From contig OX638355.1 of the NCBI GenBank assembly GCA_951813285.1, forward strand, positions 2,294,653 through 2,358,652: a DNA stretch of 64,000 bases, given 5' to 3'. Position 1 is the first letter of the stretch, and every line of letters starts with the position of its first letter. A program made the position numbers and the translations under genes. The notes beneath the pieces were generated by a model, which ran no database searches, was not told the DNA's origin, and saw only the letters and a program-made list of their open reading frames with translations. Positions 7,237-15,791 of this stretch are shown here, piece after piece. Source of the DNA: Terriglobia bacterium. Lineage in GTDB: Bacteria; Acidobacteriota; Terriglobia; Versatilivoradales; Versatilivoraceae.

Positions 7237-10200
7237 TCAGCGGCGGGGACTCAGCGTCACGCTCCTGGTTCTCGTTTCGGACCCCCCGCTACCGTCGTAA
7301 ATCGTGATCTCGAAGGTGCTGGAGCTGTCGTCGATCTCTCCCGTATTCACCAGGGCCAGGTTGCTGCGGTTCTCCGCGTTCTGCTGCAGCCCGTAGATCC
7401 AGGCGCTTTCGACCGAAGCCCCGCCATAGGGCACCCCGTTGTAGAAGAGGCTGTACTGCCCCCCTCTCTGGTCCGGAGCCCCCGTCCGGGCGCCGATCAC
7501 GATCCCGCTCATGTCCCCCTCGGCCGGCGTGGCGAACAGTGCCCCCACAAACGCCCGGTTAGCCGGACCGATGCCCGCCACCTCCTCCCGGCGCATCCAG
7601 CTGACAAGGTCGGGCCGGATGATCTGTTCGCCCGCCTTGAGCCTCAGGGTGAATTCGGCGGTGTCGTCGCCGGCTTCGACCGCTTCGGCCACGAAGCTGA
7701 AGTCGACGGTCTTTTCAGAGGACGAGAAGTTGGTCACGGTCAGCTCGCTCTGGAAGTTGCCGGTTTCGATGATGACCGGCAGGGTCTGACCGCTGGTTCC
7801 CACCAGGGAGGATGCGGTCAGGGGAAAGACGAAGGAGCCGTCGGAGTTGAAATTGTCGTTGATGACCCCGTAGGCGTAGAAAGGGGCATCTCCTTCGACC
7901 CTTTCCACCGTGACATAGCCCTGGGCCGGAAAGCCCGGCCTGCCCAGCAGTCCCGAGTACTGGTGGAAGCCTCCCGGCTGGAGCTCGACCTCTCCCACCA
8001 CGCGGGGGGTGGTGTCGTCCGGCTCCCCGGAATAGACGGTGGTCCTCAAGGTGATAGGGCCCTCGTCGGGAGAGCCGATGTGCTGGAAGGCCACGTTGGA
8101 GCGGTCCTGGGTGTTCTGGCGCAGCCCGCACAGGTAGACCGCTTCCTGGAAGCCCTCCTCCTCGGCGATGGAGGGATAGGCCAAGCCGGCGCGGCCGTCG
8201 GGGACGGCGGTGCTCGTGCGGGTGGTCAGGCTCACCTCGGAAGAACCGGAAACCTCCACTCTGAGGGTCCCGATGCGGTTTCCGGAGCCGGGAATGGGGA
8301 TGCCGAGGCCTGAGAGGTAGCCGATGGCGTCGGGTTGGATACGCTGCTCCCCCGGGGCCAGGGTGTCGGCGGCGGTTCCGTCGCCGCCTCCCGCATCGGC
8401 CGTATAGGTGTAGTGGAGGGTGGTCTCTTCGGTTCCCCGGTTGGTCAGGGTCAGCTCCGAGGTGAAGAAGGCGTTGTTGCGCCCGGCCGAGGTCAACAGG
8501 ACGGGAACGAACAGGCTCCTACCCTCCGGTTCCGAGTCAACCGGCACCACCGGGTAAGCTATCCATGCTATTGCTGTCGTGTGACCGCTTGCGTTGCTCG
8601 CCCTGATCTCAATCTGGTAAAAGACAGCATCGGTGGAAAAATCTGTCAGCGTCCACTCAATCGTAACGCCTTCCCCCCTCCTCAGCGTCGTCTCTGGATC
8701 CTCAATCGGGGCCCACTCAGTCCAGGTTTGAGTCACATCCCGAAGCCGGTACTGGTAACCGGCGGTCGAGTCGCCCGGGTCGTCCCAAGTTATATCGATC
8801 CGGTCGGCCGCCGTCTGAATCGCGGTCAAATTCAACACATAAACATCTGGCAGATGGTTCAATTCCGATGGGACCGATCCAGTCAACTGGTTTCCCCGAT
8901 AACTGAACTCCCGCAAGCGTCGTAAGTGGCCCAGCTCCGGCGGGATGGGTCCCGTCAACTGGTTATGCTGCAGGTGCAGCCTCTCCAGGTGTGACAGTTG
9001 GCCTAACTCCGCCGGGATCGGCCCTGTTAACCGGTTGTTGTCCAGGTACAACCACTGTAGTTGAGAGAATTCATCCCATTCTGTCGGGATCGGTCCCGTC
9101 AGCCGGTTGCCCGATAGAACCAGCACTCGAAGAGAAGGCGATCGACCCAGCTCTGTCGGGATCGGTCCCGTCAGCCGGTTGCCTGGTAGAAACAACCACT
9201 CAAGAGAAGCCAATTGACCCAGTTCAGCCGGGATCGGCCCCGTCAACTGGTTGTTGTCGAGGTATAACTGCTGCAGTTTGGACAGTTGACCCAGCCCGGC
9301 CGGGATTGGCCCTGTCAACTGGTTGTTGTAGAGGTACATACGCCACAGCTCGGGCAGCTGGCCCAACTCGGGGGGGATCGGCCCCGTCAACTGGTTATTG
9401 TTGAGGTACAACTCCTGCAGTGCGGACAGTTGACCCAGCTCTGTCGGGATCGGCCCCGTCAACCGATTGTTGAAGAGAGACAAATCTCGCAGACTGGACA
9501 GTTGACCCAGTTCTTTTGGGATCGGCCCCGTCAGCCGGTTGCCGGAGAGGGACAGGAACCACATTCGGGGCAGTTGGCCCAACTCGGGCGGAATCTTTCC
9601 GGTCAACTGGTTGTCGGCGAAGGACAAAATCGCCATGCGGGACAGTTGACCCAGCTCCGCCGGGATCTTTCCCGTCAATTGGTTATTGCTGGCTAGCAGC
9701 CGAAACAAGTTGGATAGTTGGCCTAGCTCGGGGGGGATCTCCCCGGTCAACTGGTTCCTGTACAGGGTCAACTCCTTCAGTTCGGCCAGTTGACCCAGTT
9801 CTGCCGGGATCGGCCCCGCCAGTTGGTTGACCCAAAGAAGAAGTTCCTCCAGGCGGGAAAGCTGACCCAACTCGGGAGGGATCTTTCCCGTCAACCGGTT
9901 GTATTGCAGGTTCAGAGACCGCAGCTGGGACAATAGGCCCAACTCGGGCGGAATCTTTCCGGTCAACTGGTTGTCATTGAGGAGCAAAATCTCCAACTTG
10001 GACAGCTGGCCCAACTCGGGCGGGATCTCTTCCGTCAGTCCTTCGTCTGAGCCAATTCTGCCGGTGAGGGCCAGCTCCTTCAACTCGGACAGTTGACCCA
10101 ACTCAGGCGGAATCTTCCCTGTAACCTCCTGGAAGAGGAGTAACAACTTTGTGACACGGCGAGGTGATCCCGAAACGGTGATGCCTTGCCAAGCGTCGAT

Positions 10201-10440
10201 GACAAACTGGGCATCCCAGCTCAGGCGACCGTCGCCAGCCAACTCATTGCGAATCTCCAATAGGACTTTGCAGTCTGCGACCAAACCGGGGTTGTTCTCG
10301 GGATCCGGCACTGCAATTCCATCATCGCAGGCCAGCAGGGGCGAACTACTGCCCACCAGAATCAGGCCTGCCGTGAGACTCCAAACTGCTCTGGCACTGC
10401 CGTAGGAAACCCATTCTCTCCGAATCGCTGACACGCTCAT
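7237..10440 (-). CDS. Exported leucine-rich-repeat protein with FnIII and C-terminal beta modules
   Basis: 1067 residues. A signal peptide is followed by an LRR N-cap with conserved Cys (NPGLVADCKVLLEIRNELAG) and PRRVTKLLL. Next come 18 plant-type LRRs of 24 residues with consensus LTGPIPPELGQLxxLxxLxLxxNx (about 95-560), then a fibronectin-III-like domain (about 565-665, IDITWDDPGDSTAGYQYRL). Two copies of a roughly 200-residue beta-rich module follow (each with FxSELTLTN/FQSELTVTN and LxQNxxxRSNxA motifs). Such proteins are usually surface adhesins or binding proteins. GGAG precedes the ATG at 10440. The second C-terminal module is cut by a TGA at 7239-7237, and its homologous end is encoded just beyond. 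The LRR block is a 72-bp tandem repeat at DNA level, prone to copy-number change. Confidence 0.88.
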   Translation of the reverse strand: MSVSAIRREWVSYGSARAVWSLTAGLILVGSSSPLLACDDGIAVPDPENNPGLVADCKVLLEIRNELAGDGRLSWDAQFVIDAWQGITVSGSPRRVTKLLLLFQEVTGKIPPELGQLSELKELALTGRIGSDEGLTEEIPPELGQLSKLEILLLNDNQLTGKIPPELGLLSQLRSLNLQYNRLTGKIPPELGQLSRLEELLLWVNQLAGPIPAELGQLAELKELTLYRNQLTGEIPPELGQLSNLFRLLASNNQLTGKIPAELGQLSRMAILSFADNQLTGKIPPELGQLPRMWFLSLSGNRLTGPIPKELGQLSSLRDLSLFNNRLTGPIPTELGQLSALQELYLNNNQLTGPIPPELGQLPELWRMYLYNNQLTGPIPAGLGQLSKLQQLYLDNNQLTGPIPAELGQLASLEWLFLPGNRLTGPIPTELGRSPSLRVLVLSGNRLTGPIPTEWDEFSQLQWLYLDNNRLTGPIPAELGQLSHLERLHLQHNQLTGPIPPELGHLRRLREFSYRGNQLTGSVPSELNHLPDVYVLNLTAIQTAADRIDITWDDPGDSTAGYQYRLRDVTQTWTEWAPIEDPETTLRRGEGVTIEWTLTDFSTDAVFYQIEIRASNASGHTTAIAWIAYPVVPVDSEPEGRSLFVPVLLTSAGRNNAFFTSELTLTNRGTEETTLHYTYTADAGGGDGTAADTLAPGEQRIQPDAIGYLSGLGIPIPGSGNRIGTLRVEVSGSSEVSLTTRTSTAVPDGRAGLAYPSIAEEEGFQEAVYLCGLRQNTQDRSNVAFQHIGSPDEGPITLRTTVYSGEPDDTTPRVVGEVELQPGGFHQYSGLLGRPGFPAQGYVTVERVEGDAPFYAYGVINDNFNSDGSFVFPLTASSLVGTSGQTLPVIIETGNFQSELTVTNFSSSEKTVDFSFVAEAVEAGDDTAEFTLRLKAGEQIIRPDLVSWMRREEVAGIGPANRAFVGALFATPAEGDMSGIVIGARTGAPDQRGGQYSLFYNGVPYGGASVESAWIYGLQQNAENRSNLALVNTGEIDDSSSTFEITIYDGSGGSETRTRSVTLSPRR
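8850..10140 (-). repeat. 72-bp tandem coding repeats (18 LRR units)
   Basis: The DNA encoding the leucine-rich repeats carries a 72-bp period, visible as repeated blocks such as GGGATCGGCCCCGTCAACTG and CAGTTGACCCAGCTC on the plus strand. Units in the middle of the array (about 9000-9450) are closest to one another. Units near the N-terminal end vary more (KIPPEL instead of PIPPEL). This suggests recent expansion in the middle by unequal crossing-over. Confidence 0.85.
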
Positions 10441-10547
10441 TCTGTGTTCTCCATCAATAGTTCATTGGTTTTCTCAACCCACAACGGAGAAAGAGACATC
10501 GCTCAGGAAAACAGAAGAAACCTGGTGACCTTGTACAGAATTCAAGG

Positions 10548-12023
10548 CTAGGCCAGGATCTCGTGGAGGATCCGTCCGTGGACGTCGGTGAGGCGGAAGT
10601 CGCGGCCGGAGTAGCGGTAGGTGAGCCGTTCGTGGTCCAGGCCCATCAGGTGCAGGATGGTGGCGTGCAGGTCGTGGACGTGCACGCGGTCGTGGACGGC
10701 CCGCATGCCGAAATCGTCGGTGGCGCCATAGGTCATGCCCGCCTTGACGCCTCCTCCGGCCATCCATGCGGTGAAGCCGTAGTGGTTGTGGTCCCGTCCC
10801 GGCCTCTTGGTGCTGGGATCGGCGGTGGGGGTTCGCCCGAACTCCCCTCCCCAGAGCACCAGGGTCTCCTCCAGCAGCCCCCGGGCCTTCAGATCCTTCA
10901 GCAGCGCCGCGATGGCCTGGTCGCAGTCCTTGGCCTTGGGCCGATGCCACTGGATGTCGCCATGGTCGTCCCAGGCAATGTCGGGGGCAAAGGCGAGTTG
11001 CACCACCCGGACCCCCCGTTCCGATAGCCTGCGGGCCAGCAGGCACCCCTCGGCGAAGCCTCCGAAGGGGCGGCCGCCGATGGTGCTGTAGGTGGGCTCA
11101 TCGGTGATCCCGTAGAGATCGCGGGTGGCTTGAGTCTCCCGGCTGAGGTCGAAAGCCTCGGGGGCGGTCGTCTGCATGCGATAGGCCAGCTCGAAGGACT
11201 GAATCCTGGCCTCCAGGGCCTGGTCCCGCTCCACCCGCTTCAGGTTCAATCGGTTCATGCGGGACAACAGGTCGACCTGGCGCTGCTGTTCGGCGCGGGA
11301 CAGGTAGGGGTTGCGCAGGTCGGGGACGACCTTGTTGGGGTCCAGATTCTCGGTGTCGACGAAGGTTCCCGAGTAGATGCCCGGCAGAAAGCTGCTGTTC
11401 CAGGCGGGCTCTCCGGGACGATGGCGTCCCTTGTGACAGATGGAAATGAAGGCGGGCAGATTCTGGTTTTCCGTGCCCAGGCCGTATCCCAGCCAGGCCC
11501 CAATGCTGGGCCGGTTGGGTTGAATCGCCCCGGTGGTCATCATCAACAGTCCGGCTACGTGTTCCGGAAGGTCGGTATGCATGGAGTGGATGATGCAGAG
11601 ATCGTCGATGCATTGAGCCAGGTGGGGAAAGAGCTCGCTGACCCAGCGGCCGGACTGGCCATGGCGCTGGAACTCGAAAGGCGACTTCATCAGGCCCTCG
11701 GTCTTGCGCTGGGTCTTGATGTCCACGGCCGCGGGGCGCTGGCCGTGGTATTTCTCCAGCAGAGGCTTGTGGTCGAAGGTGTCCACGTGGGAGACGCCGC
11801 CGTTCATCAGCAGATGAATCACCCGCTTGGCCCGGGGTGCAAAGTGCGGCGACTTGGGGGTCAGGGAGTTGCCGAGCCGCGCTTCCGAGGCCAACAGCGA
11901 ACCGGAGTCCAGCCACCCGGCCTGGTCCATCACGGCTGCCAGTCCCAGGGAACCGATTCCCGTGCCGACCCGGCTCAGCAGTTCCCGGCGGCTCAGGGAT
12001 GTTTGAAGGAGTGGATGTCTCAT
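10548..12023 (-). CDS. DUF1501 protein, near-duplicate of the gene at 14325-15791
   Basis: 491 residues with the Tat-type start LSRRELLSRVGTGIGSLG. DUF1501 motifs are LLMNGGVSHVDTFDHKP, LWGGEFGRTPTADPS and GRDHNHYGF. The protein differs from the copy at 14325-15791 at only about 25-30 positions by eye, and the nucleotide match is equally high from about 10545 to 11990. Only the first dozen codons differ. It lies downstream of asnB and upstream of the LRR gene on the same strand. As the copy more distant from the DUF1549/DUF1553 partner, it is likely the duplicate. No Shine-Dalgarno is evident at the ATG. Confidence 0.87.
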   Translation of the reverse strand: MRHPLLQTSLSRRELLSRVGTGIGSLGLAAVMDQAGWLDSGSLLASEARLGNSLTPKSPHFAPRAKRVIHLLMNGGVSHVDTFDHKPLLEKYHGQRPAAVDIKTQRKTEGLMKSPFEFQRHGQSGRWVSELFPHLAQCIDDLCIIHSMHTDLPEHVAGLLMMTTGAIQPNRPSIGAWLGYGLGTENQNLPAFISICHKGRHRPGEPAWNSSFLPGIYSGTFVDTENLDPNKVVPDLRNPYLSRAEQQRQVDLLSRMNRLNLKRVERDQALEARIQSFELAYRMQTTAPEAFDLSRETQATRDLYGITDEPTYSTIGGRPFGGFAEGCLLARRLSERGVRVVQLAFAPDIAWDDHGDIQWHRPKAKDCDQAIAALLKDLKARGLLEETLVLWGGEFGRTPTADPSTKRPGRDHNHYGFTAWMAGGGVKAGMTYGATDDFGMRAVHDRVHVHDLHATILHLMGLDHERLTYRYSGRDFRLTDVHGRILHEILA

Positions 12024-12284
12024 CTGAAGTTACGGGGACGTTGTTGACTTACTGGAATAACTTCGTTCCGGCTAAGCCTTGGCTGGCAGAAAACGAGCAG
12101 CCGACGATTCGTCAAGCGCAACTGGATGGCCCGGGATCGCGGCACACACTCTCACACTACACGGTATCAAGCCCTTCCGGCCATATCCAAGGCATTTCAG
12201 AATCGCCACGCACAGTATTTCCAGTTAATCAACAACGTTTCCTATTTTCCCTTGTTTTTCTTTGCGGCCTCAACCTGAAAATGA
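12024..12284. other. Gap without a recognised gene
   Basis: No coding sequence is apparent. Positions 12031-12050 (GGGGACGTTGTTGACTTACT) recur with one change at 56632-56651, so this is a small dispersed repeat, possibly an old transposon end. Confidence 0.45.
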
Positions 12285-14243
12285 TTACAAGGGTCTTTCG
12301 AATCGCTGCATGGAGCCATTGAAGTTGGTACAGAACAGCTCGTGAAGGGCGTGAACCGAAATCGCAAATGTCAGCAGGCCTTCACATCGCACCCGACGGT
12401 TGGACCCCTTCCCGAGCAACGGCAGGGCATGCTTCAAGGTCCTCAACCTCGCGGAATTGAAAATTCCGCATTCTTCCGTCAACCGTCGGTCGAGATAACG
12501 GTTCAGAGGTGACTTTCCGTTCCGGAGATCCAGGGTCGCCGCGGGCGAGAAGAAGGCCTGCTTGGCGACACGGTAGGCGGGATGGGACTGGCCGAGGGCC
12601 TCCCGCAAGAGGACCTTGCCTTGACCGTCGCGGACCTTCAACGACCTTGGAAGCCCGAAAGCAAACTCCGCCAGCTTGTGGTCGAGAAACGGCACGCGGC
12701 CCTCGACGGAGTTCGCCATCTCCATGCGGTCGCCGAGGCAATTCAAGATATAGCCGGGCAGCTGTGTCCTGAACAGGAAGTCCTGTGTGGCGCTCAGGGG
12801 GTCATCGCCCGCCAGGGGGCGTGAGCTCCATCCGGCAGCGAGTTGCTCGAGCGGATCGAAATCGCAGATGCTGCGGGAATACTCCCGCGACAGCAATTTG
12901 CGAATCCAACCCCCCAGCTTCAGCGCTCGCAGTGCGGGGTAAGGGTAGGCGCCAAAGAGCTCCACCACTCGGTCGTACTCCGCGTAGTCCCTGGTATTGA
13001 CGGTGCCCGAAAGCAGATCCACGGAACTGAGGAATTGGCGCATCTGAGCACGAAGGGCAGGATTCCGCGGTTCGCGGCGCACGCGCTCGATCAGGGCCTG
13101 GTGGCGAAAGAGATCGTATCCGGCCAGGAGCTCGTCGGCGACCTCCCCGGTCAGCACCGACTTCACCTGCTGCGACGCCAGGCCGGAGAGCAAGAGCTTG
13201 GCCGCCCCATGACCGTTCACCACCGGCAATTCGCAGTGCCAGATGGATCGCACGAAATGGGATGCGAGCCCGGACTCCGGAATGGTCACGATGTGGTGGT
13301 CGAGCTCGTGCTGCCGCACCGTCTCGACGGCGCGCGCAGACTCGTCGAAGTCGGGATCGTCAAAGGCGACGGTGAACGCTTTCATGGGTCGGCCGGACAA
13401 TCGAACGGCCTGGGTGGCTACCGCCCTCGAGTCCAATCCTCCCGAGAGGTAGATCCCCGGTTCCTGGTCGCCCTGCAACCGCAGTCTGACCGCTTCGGCG
13501 AACAGCCTGCGGAATTCCTCGACGAACTCTCGGGCAGGAACCCTCGCATCGGCTGCATCCGGCCTCTCGGCAAACCGCGGCTGCCAGTATCGGCGCGACT
13601 CGACGCCCGTAGCCGTCACCCGTAGCAGACACCCGGGCTCGACCTGCCGGACCCCGGCGAACACGGTCTCTTCGGGCGGCAGCAGTCCGTGGAGATAGGA
13701 ATAGATGAACGGCCGGTTGAGTTCTCTCTTGACGGCCGGATTGCTGAAGACGGCCTTGATCTCCGACCCGAACAACAGGGATCGAGGTGACTCCGCGTAG
13801 TACAGCGGCTTGACGCCAAACCGATCGCGGCCGAGCCAGAGGGTGTGTTGTCGCCGGTCATACAGCGCGAAGGCGAATTCGCCACGCAGGTGCTCGACGA
13901 ACGCCTCTCCGTACTCCTCGTACAAATGCACCATGACTTCGGTGTCGCACCGGGTCCGAAGGCGATGCCCCCTACTTTCCAGTTGCCGCGCCAAGGCGGC
14001 GAATCCGTAGATTTCCCCGTTGAAGGTGATCTGGACGGACCCGTCCTCATTGGCGAGCGGCTGGGTGCCGCCCCCGATGTCGACGATCGCAAGGCGGGTG
14101 TTGACCAGGAGGACGTTCTTGGCCGGGCTGATGTAGTGTCCGTTGCTGTCCGGTCCGCGGTGGCGCAGGGCGGAGATCATCCCGCCGGTGGCAGCCGTGA
14201 CCTGGTTCCGCTGGAACGCGAACTCACCGGCGATTCCGCACAT
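12285..14243 (-). CDS. asnB: Asparagine synthase (glutamine-hydrolysing)
   Basis: 652 residues. I place the start at the ATG giving MCGIAGEF, because Cys2 must become the N-terminal nucleophile of the class-II glutaminase domain; an ATG 14 codons upstream would bury it. The glutaminase domain (about 2-220) shows LRHRGPDSNG, NTRLAIVD, NGEIYG and CDTEVMVHLYEEYG. The synthetase domain has the ATP-pyrophosphatase loop YLSGGLDSRAV near residue 265 and EGRVPFLDHKL near the C-terminus. It converts aspartate, glutamine and ATP to asparagine in the cytoplasm, although AsnB-like enzymes can also amidate other carboxylates. It sits between two nearly identical DUF1501 genes on the same strand, so homologous recombination could delete or amplify it. 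Confidence 0.93.
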   Translation of the reverse strand: MCGIAGEFAFQRNQVTAATGGMISALRHRGPDSNGHYISPAKNVLLVNTRLAIVDIGGGTQPLANEDGSVQITFNGEIYGFAALARQLESRGHRLRTRCDTEVMVHLYEEYGEAFVEHLRGEFAFALYDRRQHTLWLGRDRFGVKPLYYAESPRSLLFGSEIKAVFSNPAVKRELNRPFIYSYLHGLLPPEETVFAGVRQVEPGCLLRVTATGVESRRYWQPRFAERPDAADARVPAREFVEEFRRLFAEAVRLRLQGDQEPGIYLSGGLDSRAVATQAVRLSGRPMKAFTVAFDDPDFDESARAVETVRQHELDHHIVTIPESGLASHFVRSIWHCELPVVNGHGAAKLLLSGLASQQVKSVLTGEVADELLAGYDLFRHQALIERVRREPRNPALRAQMRQFLSSVDLLSGTVNTRDYAEYDRVVELFGAYPYPALRALKLGGWIRKLLSREYSRSICDFDPLEQLAAGWSSRPLAGDDPLSATQDFLFRTQLPGYILNCLGDRMEMANSVEGRVPFLDHKLAEFAFGLPRSLKVRDGQGKVLLREALGQSHPAYRVAKQAFFSPAATLDLRNGKSPLNRYLDRRLTEECGIFNSARLRTLKHALPLLGKGSNRRVRCEGLLTFAISVHALHELFCTNFNGSMQRFERPL

Positions 14244-14324
14244 CCCTGTCCCCCCAACTCGGGCACCGGCGCCGAGCGACCTCACCCCTGGCTAGCCGAG
14301 AATTCCGTGAAGGTTGTTCCCAGG

Positions 14325-15791
14325 CTAGGCCAGGATCTCGTGGATGACCCGTCCGTGGACGTCGGTGAGGCGGAAGTCGCGGCCGGAGTAGCGGTAGGTG
14401 AGCCGTTCGTGGTCCAGGCCCATCAGGTGCAGGATGGTGGCGTGCAGGTCGTGGACGTGCACGCGGTCGTGGACGGCCCGCATGCCGAAATCGTCGGTGG
14501 CGCCATAGGTCATGCCCGCCTTGACGCCTCCTCCGGCCATCCATACGGTGAAGCCGTAGTGGTTGTGGTCCCGTCCCGGTCTCTTGGTGCTGGGATCGGC
14601 GGTGGGCGTCCGCCCGAACTCCCCGGCCCAGAGCACCAGGGTCTCCTCCAGCAACCCCCGGGCTTTCAGGTCCTTGAGCAGCGCCGCAATGGCCTGGTCG
14701 CAGTCCTTGGCCTTGGGCCGGTGCCACAGGATGTCGCCATGGTCGTCCCAGGCGATGTCGGGGGCAAAGGCGAGTTGCACCACCCGGACCCCCCGTTCCG
14801 ATAGCCTGCGGGCCAGCAGGCACCCCTCGGCGAAGCCTCCGAAGGGGCGGCCGCCGATGGTGCTGTAGGTGGGCTCATCGGTGATCCCGTAGAGATCGCG
14901 GGTGGCTTGAGTCTCCCGGCTGAGGTCGAAAGCCTCGGGGGCGGTCGTCTGCATGCGATAGGCCAGCTCAAAGGACTGAATTCTGGCCTCCAGAGCCTGG
15001 TCCCGCTCCACCCGCTCCAGGTTCAATCGGTTCATGCGGGCCAGCAGGTCGACCTGGCGCTGCTGCTCGGCGCGGGACAGGTAGGGGTTGCGCAGGTCGG
15101 GGACGACCTTCCTGGGGTCCAGATTCCCGGTGTCGACGAAGGTGCCCGAATAGATGCCCGGCAGAAAGCTGCTGTTCCAGCCGGGCTCACCGGGACGGTG
15201 GCGGCCCTTGTGGCACATGGAGATGAAGGAGGGCAGGTTCTGATTTTCCGTGCCCAGGCCGTATCCCAGCCAGGCGCCCAGGCTGGGCCGGTTGGGTTGA
15301 ATCGCCCCGGTGTTCATCATCAACAGCCCGGCCACGTGCTCGGGAAGGTCGGTATGCATGGAGTGGATGACGCAGAGGTCGTCGATGCATTGGGCCAGGT
15401 GGGGAAAGAGCTCGCTGACCCAGCGGCCGGACTGGCCATGGCGCTGGAACTCGAAGGGCGACTTCATCAGGCCCTCGGTCTTGCGCAGGGTCTTGATGTC
15501 CACGGCCGCGGGGCGCTGGCCGTGGTATTTCTCCAGCAGAGGCTTGTGGTCGAAGGTGTCCACGTGGGAGACGCCGCCGTTCATCAGCAGGTGGATCACC
15601 CGCTTGGCCCGGGGGGCAAAGTGCGGCGCCTTGGGAGTCAGGGAGTTGCCGAGCCCTGCTTCCGAGGCGTGCAGCGTGCCGGGACCCAGCCAGCCGGCCT
15701 GGTCCATCACGGCCGCCAGTCCCAGGGAGCCGATTCCCGTGCCGACCCGGCTCAGCAGTTCCCGGCGCGACAACGGTGCATGAACATCCAT
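14325..15791 (-). CDS. DUF1501 protein, near-duplicate of the gene at 10548-12023
   Basis: 489 residues from ATG 15791, which has GGAG 7 nt upstream; an ATG at 15821 would add ten residues. The Tat-type N-terminus is LSRRELLSRVGTGIGSLG. The alkaline-phosphatase-clan motifs LMNGGVSHVDTFDHKP, LWAGEFGRTPTADPS and GRDHNHYGF are present. The start lies within the end of the RNase D gene (about 40 nt overlap). RNase D itself follows the DUF1549/DUF1553 gene by 29 nt, so the three form a likely operon. The sequence is about 95% identical to the gene at 10548-12023 at an offset of 3777 bp. Confidence 0.88.
   Translation of the reverse strand: MDVHAPLSRRELLSRVGTGIGSLGLAAVMDQAGWLGPGTLHASEAGLGNSLTPKAPHFAPRAKRVIHLLMNGGVSHVDTFDHKPLLEKYHGQRPAAVDIKTLRKTEGLMKSPFEFQRHGQSGRWVSELFPHLAQCIDDLCVIHSMHTDLPEHVAGLLMMNTGAIQPNRPSLGAWLGYGLGTENQNLPSFISMCHKGRHRPGEPGWNSSFLPGIYSGTFVDTGNLDPRKVVPDLRNPYLSRAEQQRQVDLLARMNRLNLERVERDQALEARIQSFELAYRMQTTAPEAFDLSRETQATRDLYGITDEPTYSTIGGRPFGGFAEGCLLARRLSERGVRVVQLAFAPDIAWDDHGDILWHRPKAKDCDQAIAALLKDLKARGLLEETLVLWAGEFGRTPTADPSTKRPGRDHNHYGFTVWMAGGGVKAGMTYGATDDFGMRAVHDRVHVHDLHATILHLMGLDHERLTYRYSGRDFRLTDVHGRVIHEILA

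Noticed and set aside
8850-10140. The 72-bp array as a non-coding satellite or CRISPR
   Set aside because: It keeps frame through a 1067-residue protein and encodes a canonical 24-residue leucine-rich repeat.
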